A stretch of DNA of 64,000 nt, taken from positions 1,195,001 through 1,259,000 of the forward strand of contig JADJSX010000023.1 of assembly GCA_016711485.1 (NCBI GenBank), read 5' to 3'. The notes beneath the pieces are model-generated. The model did not search any database and was not told where the DNA came from. It worked only from the letters and a program-made list of their open reading frames with translations. Within the stretch, counting starts at the first letter, position 1. Each line of letters opens with the position of its first letter. The DNA comes from Leptospiraceae bacterium (GTDB lineage: Bacteria > Spirochaetota > Leptospiria > Leptospirales > Leptospiraceae). Position numbers and translations under genes: made by a program. Shown here in pieces: positions 8,900 to 17,475 of this stretch.

Positions 8900-10837
8900 T
8901 TGATAAATAGCGAAATAGCAATACAGAAAAAATCTCGATTCACAGCATTTGAATATCTTATCGGATTTCTTGTAATACTTTCTATTTTAGTAATGTCAGT
9001 AACAGCATTTACATACTCTAAAAACACCGATGTAATTCTTTCTCTTACGGAAGATTTAATTGACCAAATTAATAATCGTGTTATTCAAAAAACAACTAAC
9101 TATCTCTTTACTGCCGTCGATATGACTGAACTTTCTTCTAAAGTAGCGGGAGAAGGTAAAACTTCTCTGATTGATAATCCAAGTCTAAATTCTGTTATGA
9201 TTAACGTATTAATTCTTCATCCACAGCTTACCATGTTTAATATTGCAAATGAGCGTGGCGATTTTCTCATGCAAAAAAGAATGGCCGATGGTACAATTGG
9301 GACAAAGATAATTGATAGGTCAGGAAGAAAGCCCAAGGTAACATGGAAGTATAGGGACCAGTTAGGGATGGTTATCAAAGAAGAAAATATTCAAGAAGAT
9401 ATTGATCCAAGAAAATATCCTTGGTATATCGGAGCTAAAGAAAAACAAGGGCTCTATTGGAGTGATGTTTATATCTTTAATACAGGTAAAATTCCTGGAA
9501 TCACTGCCTCAGCTCCGGTTCGGGGTAATAATGGAAAATTAATGGGAATTTTCGGATTAGATATTCCTCTTATTGAGATTTCTAATTTCTTAGAAGAATT
9601 GGGAAAAGAAATAGAAGGTAAGAAATCTGGGAAAACAGCAATTGCGTTCATTGTAAATAGCAAAGGCGACCTTGTGGCTTATCCAGATATTACTCAATCG
9701 ATGATTAAAGATGGAGAAGATAAATTTCGTTCCAGAAAAGTTTCGGAGCTGGAATTAAATCCGCCTATCGTCCAAGAATCATACAAGTACTATTCCGAAA
9801 CAAAAGTTGGAAAATTTACTTTTGAATTGGAAGGCAAAGGATACATTGCCTCTTACAGACCTTTCCCAGATACATTTGAAAAAGATTGGACGATTGGTCT
9901 CGTGGTTCCCGAAGACGATTATATTGGAGCAATCAAAGAAAGCAATAATTTAATGCTTACTGTATCTGTTTTGATTAGCCTTAGTGGTCTATTTGTAGTT
10001 GTATTTCTTTTACGAATAAAAAAGCGTTTAGATAAAAATAATATTTTAATCAACACACAGAAAGATCAATTAGAAGTAAAAAATTCTTATATTCAAAAAG
10101 AATTAGATATGGGTCATCAAGTTCAATCCTTTTTAATTCCACCGACAGAATTAGATTTGGGTTGGGTTCAAGTTTCAGGCATATGCTATAATTCACTAGA
10201 CTTAGGTGGAGATTTTTTCAGAATCTATAAAAAGTCAGAAGATAGTTTTTCAGCTACTCTCGGTGATGTTTCAGGAAAAGGAGTGGGCAGCGCATTGATA
10301 ACAACGGCGGCAGTCTCTTTATTCAACCAAGCATTTGCAAAAAATATTTCTGTTTCGGATGTTATTGGGGAAGTGAATTCAAATTTAAGCTCCATGTTAG
10401 AAATGAAACGACGTTCAAAACTAAAATTCTTTGTAACCTCTGCTTTTTTTTCCATAATTCGAAAAAAAAATAAAATGGAAATGCAAATTTGTAACGCAGG
10501 TCATCTTCCAATAATCATATACCGAGATAATGAGTTTATTCAATTTCATGAAAATAGTTTAGCTCTTGGAATAATGAAAGATTCTGAGTATAATGCAAAA
10601 AGTTTAGAATTGAAAGTTGGAGATTTGCTCATTATTTATTCCGATGGGGCAATCGAACAGGTCAACCCGAACAACGAACAGTTTGGTATTGAAAGATTAC
10701 AGTCTCTAATCTCGGATAATTCTCAATTGCCACCCAAAGATTTGACTGAAAAGATATATAGCGAAGTTAGCAAATATGCTAACGGAGAAGCACAGAGCGA
10801 TGATTTAACATTAGTGGTTGTGAAAATTCAGACTTGA
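8900..10837 (+). CDS. Double-CACHE sensor SpoIIE/PP2C phosphatase
   Basis: Transmembrane receptor-phosphatase. Starts at TTG eight bases after a GAGAGGA ribosome site. Transmembrane helices lie at residues ~18-38 and ~350-372. The ~300 residues between them are outside the membrane and look like a double CACHE domain: they contain the WYIGA...YWSDVY type of motif and the FGLDIPL strand typical of dCACHE_1. A short coiled-coil linker leads to a SpoIIE domain (~430-645) with LGGDFF, LGDVSGKGVGSA, CNAGHLPI, YSDGAIEQ and SDDLTLVV all intact. CACHE domains usually bind small metabolites such as amino or carboxylic acids; the ligand is unknown here. It is the last gene of the + strand signalling cluster and faces a convergent pair at 10942-12020. 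Confidence 0.9.
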   Translation: MINSEIAIQKKSRFTAFEYLIGFLVILSILVMSVTAFTYSKNTDVILSLTEDLIDQINNRVIQKTTNYLFTAVDMTELSSKVAGEGKTSLIDNPSLNSVMINVLILHPQLTMFNIANERGDFLMQKRMADGTIGTKIIDRSGRKPKVTWKYRDQLGMVIKEENIQEDIDPRKYPWYIGAKEKQGLYWSDVYIFNTGKIPGITASAPVRGNNGKLMGIFGLDIPLIEISNFLEELGKEIEGKKSGKTAIAFIVNSKGDLVAYPDITQSMIKDGEDKFRSRKVSELELNPPIVQESYKYYSETKVGKFTFELEGKGYIASYRPFPDTFEKDWTIGLVVPEDDYIGAIKESNNLMLTVSVLISLSGLFVVVFLLRIKKRLDKNNILINTQKDQLEVKNSYIQKELDMGHQVQSFLIPPTELDLGWVQVSGICYNSLDLGGDFFRIYKKSEDSFSATLGDVSGKGVGSALITTAAVSLFNQAFAKNISVSDVIGEVNSNLSSMLEMKRRSKLKFFVTSAFFSIIRKKNKMEMQICNAGHLPIIIYRDNEFIQFHENSLALGIMKDSEYNAKSLELKVGDLLIIYSDGAIEQVNPNNEQFGIERLQSLISDNSQLPPKDLTEKIYSEVSKYANGEAQSDDLTLVVVKIQT

Positions 10838-10941
10838 TTTTGTTTTAGTTTTTATGAAAGTTGAGTTTAAAAATGGAGAAGTAAAATTGTAAAAATTCTC
10901 TCATCTATTTCAACATAACTGAATCTAGAAACAATTTCGAT

Positions 10942-11370
10942 TTACCTGACTGCTACTTTTTGCTTTTCAAAGAATTTAATGGCTTCCTTACTCTGAATCG
11001 CCGCAATAAATAGCTTATCTGATCCAACCAAAGAAAGAATATGGCTTATTTCTGTTACCCGCTTACCGTAGACTAAATTAAATCCTTTTCTAGTTTCTTG
11101 CATTAGCTTTCCAAAATCAGTTGCTGGGATATAAATGCCATTAGCCGTTGCAAGTTGACCAGAAAGTTCAATTAATTGGATGAAACAAACTTTTATATCG
11201 GAATCAATTTTTCCGAACCTGATTTCATTCGTAGTGACTTGAAACGACATTTCTGTATTTAATTCATCTAACTCTAAAGTAAATTCTAAAAGATTTAGAT
11301 TACAGTCATATTTTAATTCGAGTAATTCAGAATCACCACTTTTGCCAATTATTTCATCTATAGTAATCAT
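10942..11370 (-). CDS. Hypothetical protein, possible partner/immunity protein of the upstream gene
   Basis: A 142-residue soluble acidic protein that I do not recognise. It has alternating hydrophobic strands in its first half (LLELKYD, NLLEFTLELDE) and helices at the end; no signal peptide or membrane segment is visible. Its ATG overlaps the stop of the 217-residue gene upstream by four bases, so the two are translationally coupled. A membrane-anchored protein followed by a small soluble acidic protein with a coupled start is an arrangement seen in toxin-immunity pairs. That reading is an inference from layout only. Confidence 0.65.
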   Translation of the reverse strand: MITIDEIIGKSGDSELLELKYDCNLNLLEFTLELDELNTEMSFQVTTNEIRFGKIDSDIKVCFIQLIELSGQLATANGIYIPATDFGKLMQETRKGFNLVYGKRVTEISHILSLVGSDKLFIAAIQSKEAIKFFEKQKVAVR

Positions 11371-12020
11371 AATTTGAAATATTCCTTAAACTCTTTCCAA
11401 AGTCCAGAATTTTGAATCTTATCCTTTAAAAAAAGATGACCTGTGCAATCACCTACGTCAAAATTTATATGCGGGAATTTCGATTTGCCCAAGCCGACAT
11501 ACCAGTCAAAATGGTTCCAGTAAATAGAACCGCCGTTTTCGTTTATCCAGCCTTGCATTTGCCCATTAACTGGAGTATACTTATTCCTTGTCTTGTGTCC
11601 AATCAAAATTCTACCCCAATTTAGAGCCGCGCTTTTATCAGGAAATAGGAATTCACGTTTAAAGCAATCCACTTTTTGCTGATTTTCTTCTAGAAATCTT
11701 CCTCCGAGCTTTACTAACTTCTCGCAATGATCGAAGTAAATTTGTTTAACCGAATTTAAAAGCTTGCAGTAATCAGAGATTTCTTGGTCTGTGAGTTTAT
11801 CACCTGCATCAATTTTGTTTTCTAGATTTAAAAGACGTAACTCTTCCATTTCTTTATGAGATGATTTGCCGCCAGACGCAACAATGTAAATTAGGAGGCA
11901 GGAAATAATAAGTATCAAGAATGTAATGGAGATAATTTTATTCGGTTTCCTGTTCTGAAAATGTATTCTCTCACTTTCGTAATTTTCTTCTGATGTTGGC
12001 TTTTCGATAAGGGAAGGCAT
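11367..12020 (-). CDS. Membrane-anchored protein with conserved-looking C-terminal domain, possible toxin
   Basis: A 217-residue protein with one transmembrane helix (~31-50, ITFLILIISCLLIYIVA), a charged helical stretch (~55-120) and a C-terminal domain (~130-217). The latter contains GHKTRNKY, GSIYWNHFDWYVG and FPHINFDVGD. Clustered His, Trp, Asn and Asp residues suggest a catalytic or metal-binding domain and recall C-terminal domains of secreted bacterial toxins, but I cannot name a family. The Cys pair C87/C98 and later C118 could form a disulphide if the domain is outside the membrane. It is the first gene of a two-gene unit with the 142-residue protein downstream. Confidence 0.65.
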   Translation of the reverse strand: MPSLIEKPTSEENYESERIHFQNRKPNKIISITFLILIISCLLIYIVASGGKSSHKEMEELRLLNLENKIDAGDKLTDQEISDYCKLLNSVKQIYFDHCEKLVKLGGRFLEENQQKVDCFKREFLFPDKSAALNWGRILIGHKTRNKYTPVNGQMQGWINENGGSIYWNHFDWYVGLGKSKFPHINFDVGDCTGHLFLKDKIQNSGLWKEFKEYFKL

Positions 12021-12087
12021 AGAGACTTAGTGTGAATAGCCTGTACATGTTTGCAATAAATATTTATAGTAGTAGGAAGAAAAATAT

Positions 12088-12193
12088 CTGAACTGTGATT
12101 CGTATGATTTTTGTGATTACTATGATTAGGACGAGAGAACCCTTCAAGAACGAAATCAGAAAAATCATACGAATCACATAAATCACAGTTCAG
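12088..12193. repeat. Imperfect palindrome built from 9-bp units
   Basis: The left arm starts TCTGAACTGTGATT at 12088; the right arm ends with its complement near 12193. Each arm is itself a run of 9-bp units ending in TGATT (ACTGTGATT, CGTATGATT, TTTGTGATT, ACTATGATT). The right arm has an extra or altered unit (TATGTGATT). It fills the gap between two minus-strand genes, just downstream of the DUF1016-nuclease stop. It could form a long hairpin and act as terminator or as a REP-like mobile repeat. Confidence 0.8.
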
Positions 12194-12200
12194 ACATTTG

Positions 12201-13259
12201 TTACATCCTCACCGCATGATTTCCACCCAGCAATTCATTGTTTAAAAACAATCCTTCCTTTATCACAGTCTCCTCATCTGTTTCATTCTTCAAGTAAAAC
12301 ACATCGACGAGGTAACGATCATATTTATCTTTCCCGTGCGTTTTCAGAATTAAAAACCTACAATCCTTCAAACAAGATTCTACAAATTTCTTAGAAGAGA
12401 TTCCCTTTTTAGTAGAAAGCTCAGGTGCGTCTAATCCCCGTAATCTCAAGCGTTGTTCAATGGAGACTGAAAAGCCTAAGTCTATATTTACAAGTAAAGT
12501 GTCTCCGTCGATAACTCGTTCGAGATATGCTTTGTAGGTAAATAGTTCTTTTACATTAGAGTTTAGTTTGAAAGAGTAAGTCTTGTTATCCTTTGTAGAT
12601 TCAATGATAGAACCAATTTTAAATTTAGAAAGATTTTCTTTTTCTTCTAGTAGGATGGAGAAACCTAAATCGAGATGAGGTAGACTGGTTGTGGTGTCGT
12701 CTTTGTATTTTCTGACAATCCTATAAGTATAGAGTTGTAAAGTTGGTCGCGCGAGTGTATTTGTTGTTGATTCAGCTTGGTTGTCTGATTTTGATTTTCC
12801 CTTTGTTCGGGCTAATTCTTGTTTGACTAGGGTTAGTAAATCGCGGCTTGATAGTTTCTTTTGAATTGCTTTTTTCTCTAGTGAAAGTCTTGCAGTTTCA
12901 TTTTCAATGAGGAGTAAGCAAACGTAATCACTCCAAGATAGTTCTGAATGAAACTTACCTGATTTGTAGTATTGGTAGAATTTTCTTATATATTCAAGGT
13001 TTCTTTCGGAGAATCCTTTCGCGTATCTTCGAGTTAAGTCCTTTGATAGTTGTTTCAGAACTTGCTCTCCGTAATTGGCTCTCGCTTTTTTTCCTTGTGT
13101 GACTTCGATAATTCGTTGTCCTATTTTCCAATTCGATGATAGCACTGCTTTGTTCCAGTCTTCATTTCCCTCTTCGAGTGACTGTTCATAGATTTTGGAT
13201 ATGTCACTTAGAATTGTGTTATACTTGTTTGCCGAAATGCCTGAAGATTCTATTGCCAT
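12201..13259 (-). CDS. DUF1016 N-terminal domain fused to a thermonuclease (SNase) domain
   Basis: A 352-residue fusion. Residues ~10-160 match the DUF1016 N-terminal region (YhcG type): WKIGQRIIE, GEQVLKQLSKDL, FSERNLEYIRKFY and SWSDYVCLL. Residues ~238-345 are a staphylococcal-nuclease domain with VIDGDTLLV, RLRLRGLDAPE and KDKYDRYLVDVF. These supply the expected Ca-binding Asp pair, catalytic Arg and Glu, and second Arg. In known DUF1016 proteins the partner domain is a PD-(D/E)XK nuclease; here SNase appears to take its place. I see no signal peptide, so it acts in the cytoplasm. It stands alone between repeat-rich segments, which fits a mobile or defence-type gene (inference). Confidence 0.85.
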   Translation of the reverse strand: MAIESSGISANKYNTILSDISKIYEQSLEEGNEDWNKAVLSSNWKIGQRIIEVTQGKKARANYGEQVLKQLSKDLTRRYAKGFSERNLEYIRKFYQYYKSGKFHSELSWSDYVCLLLIENETARLSLEKKAIQKKLSSRDLLTLVKQELARTKGKSKSDNQAESTTNTLARPTLQLYTYRIVRKYKDDTTTSLPHLDLGFSILLEEKENLSKFKIGSIIESTKDNKTYSFKLNSNVKELFTYKAYLERVIDGDTLLVNIDLGFSVSIEQRLRLRGLDAPELSTKKGISSKKFVESCLKDCRFLILKTHGKDKYDRYLVDVFYLKNETDEETVIKEGLFLNNELLGGNHAVRM

Positions 13260-13411
13260 TTGTATTTTGGTATAGCGGAAACTTTATGTAGTCAAGTTAA
13301 AAATTAGTTGTTTAAAGAGTGTTCTAAAAATTGAGAATAGTCAATAAAATCAGTGGTAGAATGATGTTTTGTAGGTATAAAAGAGGGTAGGGATCGTAAA
13401 ATTTTTTCTAG

Positions 13412-13434
13412 ATTTCGCAGACAGTCTGCGAAAT
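13412..13434. repeat. Perfect 23-bp palindrome
   Basis: ATTTCGCAGAC-A-GTCTGCGAAAT: two 11-base arms around one base, between the DUF1016-nuclease start and the 23S relic. No T tract follows, so it is more like a REP unit or protein site than a terminator. Confidence 0.85.
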
Positions 13435-13492
13435 GTTTAAGGAGTAGTGGATATTAGCAAGTAGCCTCTGTAGGAGTAAAAATCTCCCCTAG

Positions 13493-13513
13493 CCCCTCTT
13501 TGCGAAAGAGGGG
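13493..13513. repeat. Palindromic repeat CCCCTCTTT-GCG-AAAGAGGGG
   Basis: A 9-base perfect stem with a three-base loop. It is of the same CCCCTnTTT...AGAGGGG kind as the repeats in the prophage intergenic gaps (56841, 58121, 62624), so probably a member of the same dispersed family. Confidence 0.75.
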
Positions 13514-13566
13514 AAGTTGTAAAAACAAAAAAGTCCTTCTACTTCAACGCATTAGGGATCGAATGG

Positions 13567-13602
13567 GGTCATGTTTTTTTATCTGTTTGAAAAAACATGA
13601 CC
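13567..13602. repeat. Strong hairpin, 13-bp perfect arms
   Basis: GGTCATGTTTTTT (13567-13579) pairs with AAAAAACATGACC (13590-13602) around a ten-base loop. It lies about 80 bases before the 23S rRNA relic. It could be a terminator-like structure or a mobile palindrome. Confidence 0.8.
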
Positions 13603-13683
13603 GGAATGAGAGCCCGACGGCACTTGCGGGAAAAGGTCAATAGCAAATAACAAAGAGTTGCCGGAATGCCCAAAATAAAATGT

Positions 13684-14112
<429 letters not shown>

Positions 14113-14118
14113 TTGAGA

Positions 14119-14552
14119 ATGCGGTTAATGCTTGTAAGCCAGGTGAGGATTCTTTTTTCATTCTGATAGAGGAGTGAAATATACAAGTTATGAATTTTGA
14201 AGGTTATTAGAAAAAAATAAAATGTGTCAAAGTATGAGTCGAAAGGGAATGCTCTCAAAAAAAGGAATCGATTTTCTATGGAATATTTGTAACAGAGGCA
14301 ACGAAAGAATATTTTTATTTCATTAAAGTTAATTTGAATAAAAAATCTTTTAAATACGTTCTGTTAGCAAGTTTTTTTTGGAAAGTTTAGAGATAATACT
14401 TATTATTTAGCCAAGTGTTTTTGTTTTACGGTGGATTACTTCTTCTCCACTTGCCTTTTGCATAATATCGAATAACCACTGATAATATACTAGGTATAGT
14501 TTGGAACAATTTAATTCCAATATATATTTTAATTTCATATACTATATTTTCA
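14119..14552. other. Intergenic, no gene seen
   Basis: AT-rich sequence between the 23S relic and the DUF389 gene. Apart from possible remnants of the 23S 3' end up to about 14160, I see no conserved feature, strong hairpin or credible coding frame. Confidence 0.5.
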
Positions 14553-14582
14553 TTGCTAAAAAAATATGAATTCCTAGAATCG

Positions 14583-15938
14583 ATGGAAATGAGCAAAATA
14601 ATATCCGAAATTTCTATATTTCTAAAAGACCGATTTGATCTCAGTTCTGACAAGGAAACAGATCGAAAAACAATTGAAGCGATTCGAAAAGGTGTTGAAT
14701 TCAAAGGAACCAATCTGTGGGTTTTGATTTTTGCAATTTTTATTGCCTCCATTGGTTTAAATGTAAATTCAACTGCTGTCATAATAGGAGCTATGCTTAT
14801 TTCTCCATTGATGGGTCCTATTATGGGTGTAGGTCTTGGAGTTGGGATCAATGACTTTGAACTTATCAAAAGAGCTTTCAAAAATTTATCCTTTGCAGTT
14901 TTTATTAGTGTAACTACATCTACAATTTATTTTTTTGTGACTCCGCTTGAGGAAGCCCAATCGGAATTACTTGCAAGGACTACGCCTACAATTTGGGATG
15001 TTATGATTGCTTTAATGGGAGGACTTGCGGGAATAGTCGCTATTACCCGGAAGGATAAAGGCAATGCAATTCCGGGTGTTGCTATTGCTACAGCATTGAT
15101 GCCACCTCTTTGTACCGCAGGTTACGGAATATCTACGGGTAATATTTATTATTTCCTAGGTGCCTTTTATTTATTTTTTATTAACAGTGTATTTATTAGT
15201 TTTTCTACGTTTTTGATCATTCGATTTCTTAAATTTCCAAAAATATCATTTATCGACAGTGTTACTGAGAAAAAATTTAAGTCTTACATTTACTCGATTG
15301 TTTTTCTTGCTACTGTCCCAAGTATATATCTTGGTTATAAAATTGTTCAAAAAAGTGTATTCGAATCTCGTGCAAATAAGTATATAACACATGAATTTGT
15401 TTTTCCTAAAACTCAGCTTGTTACGAAAAATGTTTCTTTTGAAAAAAGAAATATTGAAGTTTTATTAATCGGCGAAATTATACAAGAGGAATCATTAACT
15501 ACCTTAAAAAATAAACTGAAAGATTACAATCTTTCTGATACAAATATTATGGTGAAACAAGGATTAAATGGATCTTCCCAATCCGATATGAGTATATTAA
15601 AATCAAGTATCCTCGAAGAAATTTACAAAAAGAATTCTGAGAAATTAGAAAATAAGGACAAACAAATTATTTTTTTAGAAGAAGAGTTACTTAAATTTAA
15701 AAAACATAGAGAGTCTATAGAAGATCTCGCGAACGAGTTAAATGCTCAGTATCCGAATTTAATTTCTTTTACGATTGGAAATGCGACTAGTATCAATGTT
15801 CGAAGTTCAGAAAAAAAACAGCCAGTTATTATACTTGGAAAATTTAAAAATAGAATTAATTCTACTGAGAAGAAAAAAATATTACTTTGGCTCAAAGCAA
15901 GACTCAAAGAAGAAGATATCAAGTTGATTTTAGAATAA
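14583..15938 (+). CDS. DUF389 family membrane protein
   Basis: Multi-pass inner-membrane protein of the DUF389 family, whose function is unknown. About six hydrophobic segments occupy residues ~40-260, with the family's Gly/Pro-rich helices AVIIGAMLISPLMGPIMG and GVAIATALMPPLC. The C-terminal ~200 residues are soluble and partly coiled-coil. The frame is open from a TTG at 14553, but no ribosome site precedes it. ATG at 14583 or 14589 (start MSKIISE) is more likely, though neither has a strong ribosome site. The gene stands alone and converges on a cNMP-binding protein gene across a short bidirectional terminator. Confidence 0.85.
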   Translation: MEMSKIISEISIFLKDRFDLSSDKETDRKTIEAIRKGVEFKGTNLWVLIFAIFIASIGLNVNSTAVIIGAMLISPLMGPIMGVGLGVGINDFELIKRAFKNLSFAVFISVTTSTIYFFVTPLEEAQSELLARTTPTIWDVMIALMGGLAGIVAITRKDKGNAIPGVAIATALMPPLCTAGYGISTGNIYYFLGAFYLFFINSVFISFSTFLIIRFLKFPKISFIDSVTEKKFKSYIYSIVFLATVPSIYLGYKIVQKSVFESRANKYITHEFVFPKTQLVTKNVSFEKRNIEVLLIGEIIQEESLTTLKNKLKDYNLSDTNIMVKQGLNGSSQSDMSILKSSILEEIYKKNSEKLENKDKQIIFLEEELLKFKKHRESIEDLANELNAQYPNLISFTIGNATSINVRSSEKKQPVIILGKFKNRINSTEKKKILLWLKARLKEEDIKLILE

Positions 15939-15955
15939 ATATTTCATTCTAAAAT
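15927..15955. terminator. Bidirectional hairpin between convergent genes
   Basis: ATTTTAGAAT (15927-15936) and ATTCTAAAAT (15946-15955) are a perfect 10-base inverted repeat spanning the DUF389 stop codon and the gap to the convergent gene. It is AT-rich, so the stem is weak; the terminator role is inferred from position. Confidence 0.55.
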
Positions 15956-15958
15956 GGA

Positions 15959-16576
15959 TTAAGGAAGAAAATACTTTAGTTCCTTTATTAGGATAACTTC
16001 TCCCATTTTTTCAATTATATTATTCTCTTCCAGTTCTTCCAATATTGAGAGTAGATTATCTTTATTTATTTCTTCAATGGATGAAATAAAACGATAAAGT
16101 TCGTCGGTAAAAAAAGAAAGTTTTTGCGGGTCAATATGCCCATAGCCATATTTTTTTCTTAAAAACTTTTCCATATAGGATTTAAAGATTGGATCGAATT
16201 CATTTGTGTTTTGTGGGGAAAGTGAATTAGTAAGACTAACAATCCTTTGCCCCATTGCTTTAATGACTGCCATCATAAAATCAGAATTTTGTATCATTAG
16301 TTCATAGACTATTTTATCTTCTAATTTGATAACAAAGGTATCTTCCGTTGCTCGTGCATTTGTAATTCGAACTGCTTGTGGAGTTAGAGCTAATTCTCCA
16401 AATACATCTCCGGCACCCAATACGGCTAAAATTCTTTTAGTTCCATCGAGTCTTTTGGATAACACGACTTTACCGGATAAAATATAAAATAAGGAGAGGG
16501 CTTCATCCCCCTCTAAAAAAATGAGATCATTTTTTGAATAAAATACTTTGAATTTATTTAAGACATTTGCGTCCAT
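15959..16576 (-). CDS. Cyclic-nucleotide-binding (CRP/FNR superfamily) protein
   Basis: A 205-residue protein whose first ~120 residues are a cNMP-binding beta-roll. GDVFGELAL followed by RITNARATE is the phosphate-binding cassette with its Arg, so cAMP or cGMP binding is plausible. The C-terminal ~75 residues are helical and acidic (LLSILEELEENNIIEK), and might be a weak winged-helix or a dimerisation part. I cannot see a confident DNA-recognition helix. It could respond to the adenylate cyclase at the left end (inference). A 95-bp MITE-like element sits 79 bases upstream of its start and may supply or disturb its promoter. Confidence 0.85.
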   Translation of the reverse strand: MDANVLNKFKVFYSKNDLIFLEGDEALSLFYILSGKVVLSKRLDGTKRILAVLGAGDVFGELALTPQAVRITNARATEDTFVIKLEDKIVYELMIQNSDFMMAVIKAMGQRIVSLTNSLSPQNTNEFDPIFKSYMEKFLRKKYGYGHIDPQKLSFFTDELYRFISSIEEINKDNLLSILEELEENNIIEKMGEVILIKELKYFLP

Positions 16577-16654
16577 GCTTACCAGAAGCCTGTTATCTGT
16601 AAATTTTACAAAAACTATTTAAGGCGAACGAAAAAAATATTTACTATTGATTAA

Positions 16655-16749
16655 CTCACCTTACGATATCGCTATTAATTCATTAGCAGTTTCTAATATT
16701 CTAAAGATTGTCCTTTTTTCCACAAATTATCAATTTTGCGAAAGGTGAC
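16655..16749 (-). mobile_element. 95-bp MITE-like element, copy 1, with 7-bp target duplication
   Basis: Terminal inverted repeats CTCACCTTACG / CGAAAGGTGAC bound a 95-bp non-coding unit. The unit is directly flanked by TGATTAA on both sides (16648-16654 and 16750-16756), a perfect target duplication. Its interior is the reverse complement of the copy at 53595-53689, with scattered differences; for example TATCGCTATTAATTCATTAG is shared. The right terminal repeat has two changes, so this copy looks older. It contains no ORF and must have been moved by a transposase elsewhere. Confidence 0.9.
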
Positions 16750-16781
16750 TGATTAAGTTATTATGGAAGCGAGTCTCTCTA

Positions 16782-17459
16782 TCAATCCCAGATAAATAAC
16801 CAGCGGATACCAACGTATGCCGCATAGAACACCCAGCCAAGTGGACCTTTTCGTTCTCTTTCTACCAAGTATACATTGATTTTTGAATATTGAACCATAT
16901 TTTGATAAAGGTTCATTTTGCCCTTTAAGGTATCAATTTCATTTGTGATTCGATGTAGTTCTTGTTCTACTTTGACTGACTCTTCTACTGTTTTTGCTTT
17001 TGACAACAAATCTAAGTAACGTTTTTGAAATTTTTCTGCGTTCTCTAATCGAATTTTCGTATCATAATACGCTTCCGTAATATCTTCAGAGGTTACTTGT
17101 TCGTAAACCACATTTCCAATTTGTTTTAACTCTACGATCATCTCAAAAAAATTATCTCCGGGAACTTTGAAATAGAGTGAGTTTAATGTTTTACTGATAA
17201 TAACTCCTTCTTTAGTTTGGATCAATTTTGTGAGACTTTGCATTATTTCTGTCATTTTGTGTTTTTCGACTTCCATATTTAGAGAAGCGGAATACGTTAC
17301 AATGCGAGGCTGATTTTTATTATCCACTCCTCCTCGAAAATCACCAGCACTACTTTTGGAACTTACTGAACTTGATTCTCTACTTGCCATTGCCCTTTTT
17401 TCTTGCGATGAACATGAGAATAGGAAAATTAGAGTTAGTATGTAAAATATAGTTTTCAT
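16782..17459 (-). CDS. DUF4349 domain lipoprotein
   Basis: Envelope lipoprotein of the DUF4349 family (function unknown). I place the start at 17459 because MKTIFYILTLIFLFSCSS is a clear lipoprotein signal with Cys at residue 16. The longer frame starting at 17660 would overlap the upstream regulator gene. The mature protein has a Ser-rich linker, then RIVTYSASLNMEV, the family's DITEAYYDTKIRLENAE motif, a coiled coil (~130-200) and a C-terminal hydrophobic segment (GWVFYAAYVGIRWLF). It lies 17 bases downstream of the receiver-HATPase gene, so histidine kinase, regulator and this lipoprotein probably form one transcript. A related DUF4349 protein is transcribed divergently at 19751. Confidence 0.85.
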   Translation of the reverse strand: MKTIFYILTLIFLFSCSSQEKRAMASRESSSVSSKSSAGDFRGGVDNKNQPRIVTYSASLNMEVEKHKMTEIMQSLTKLIQTKEGVIISKTLNSLYFKVPGDNFFEMIVELKQIGNVVYEQVTSEDITEAYYDTKIRLENAEKFQKRYLDLLSKAKTVEESVKVEQELHRITNEIDTLKGKMNLYQNMVQYSKINVYLVERERKGPLGWVFYAAYVGIRWLFIWD

Positions 17460-17475
17460 AGTATTATTTACCGTT

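Noticed and set aside
14426..14881. 151-codon minus-strand frame
   Set aside because: Mostly opposite the DUF389 gene, whose membrane motifs are unmistakable; a shadow frame.
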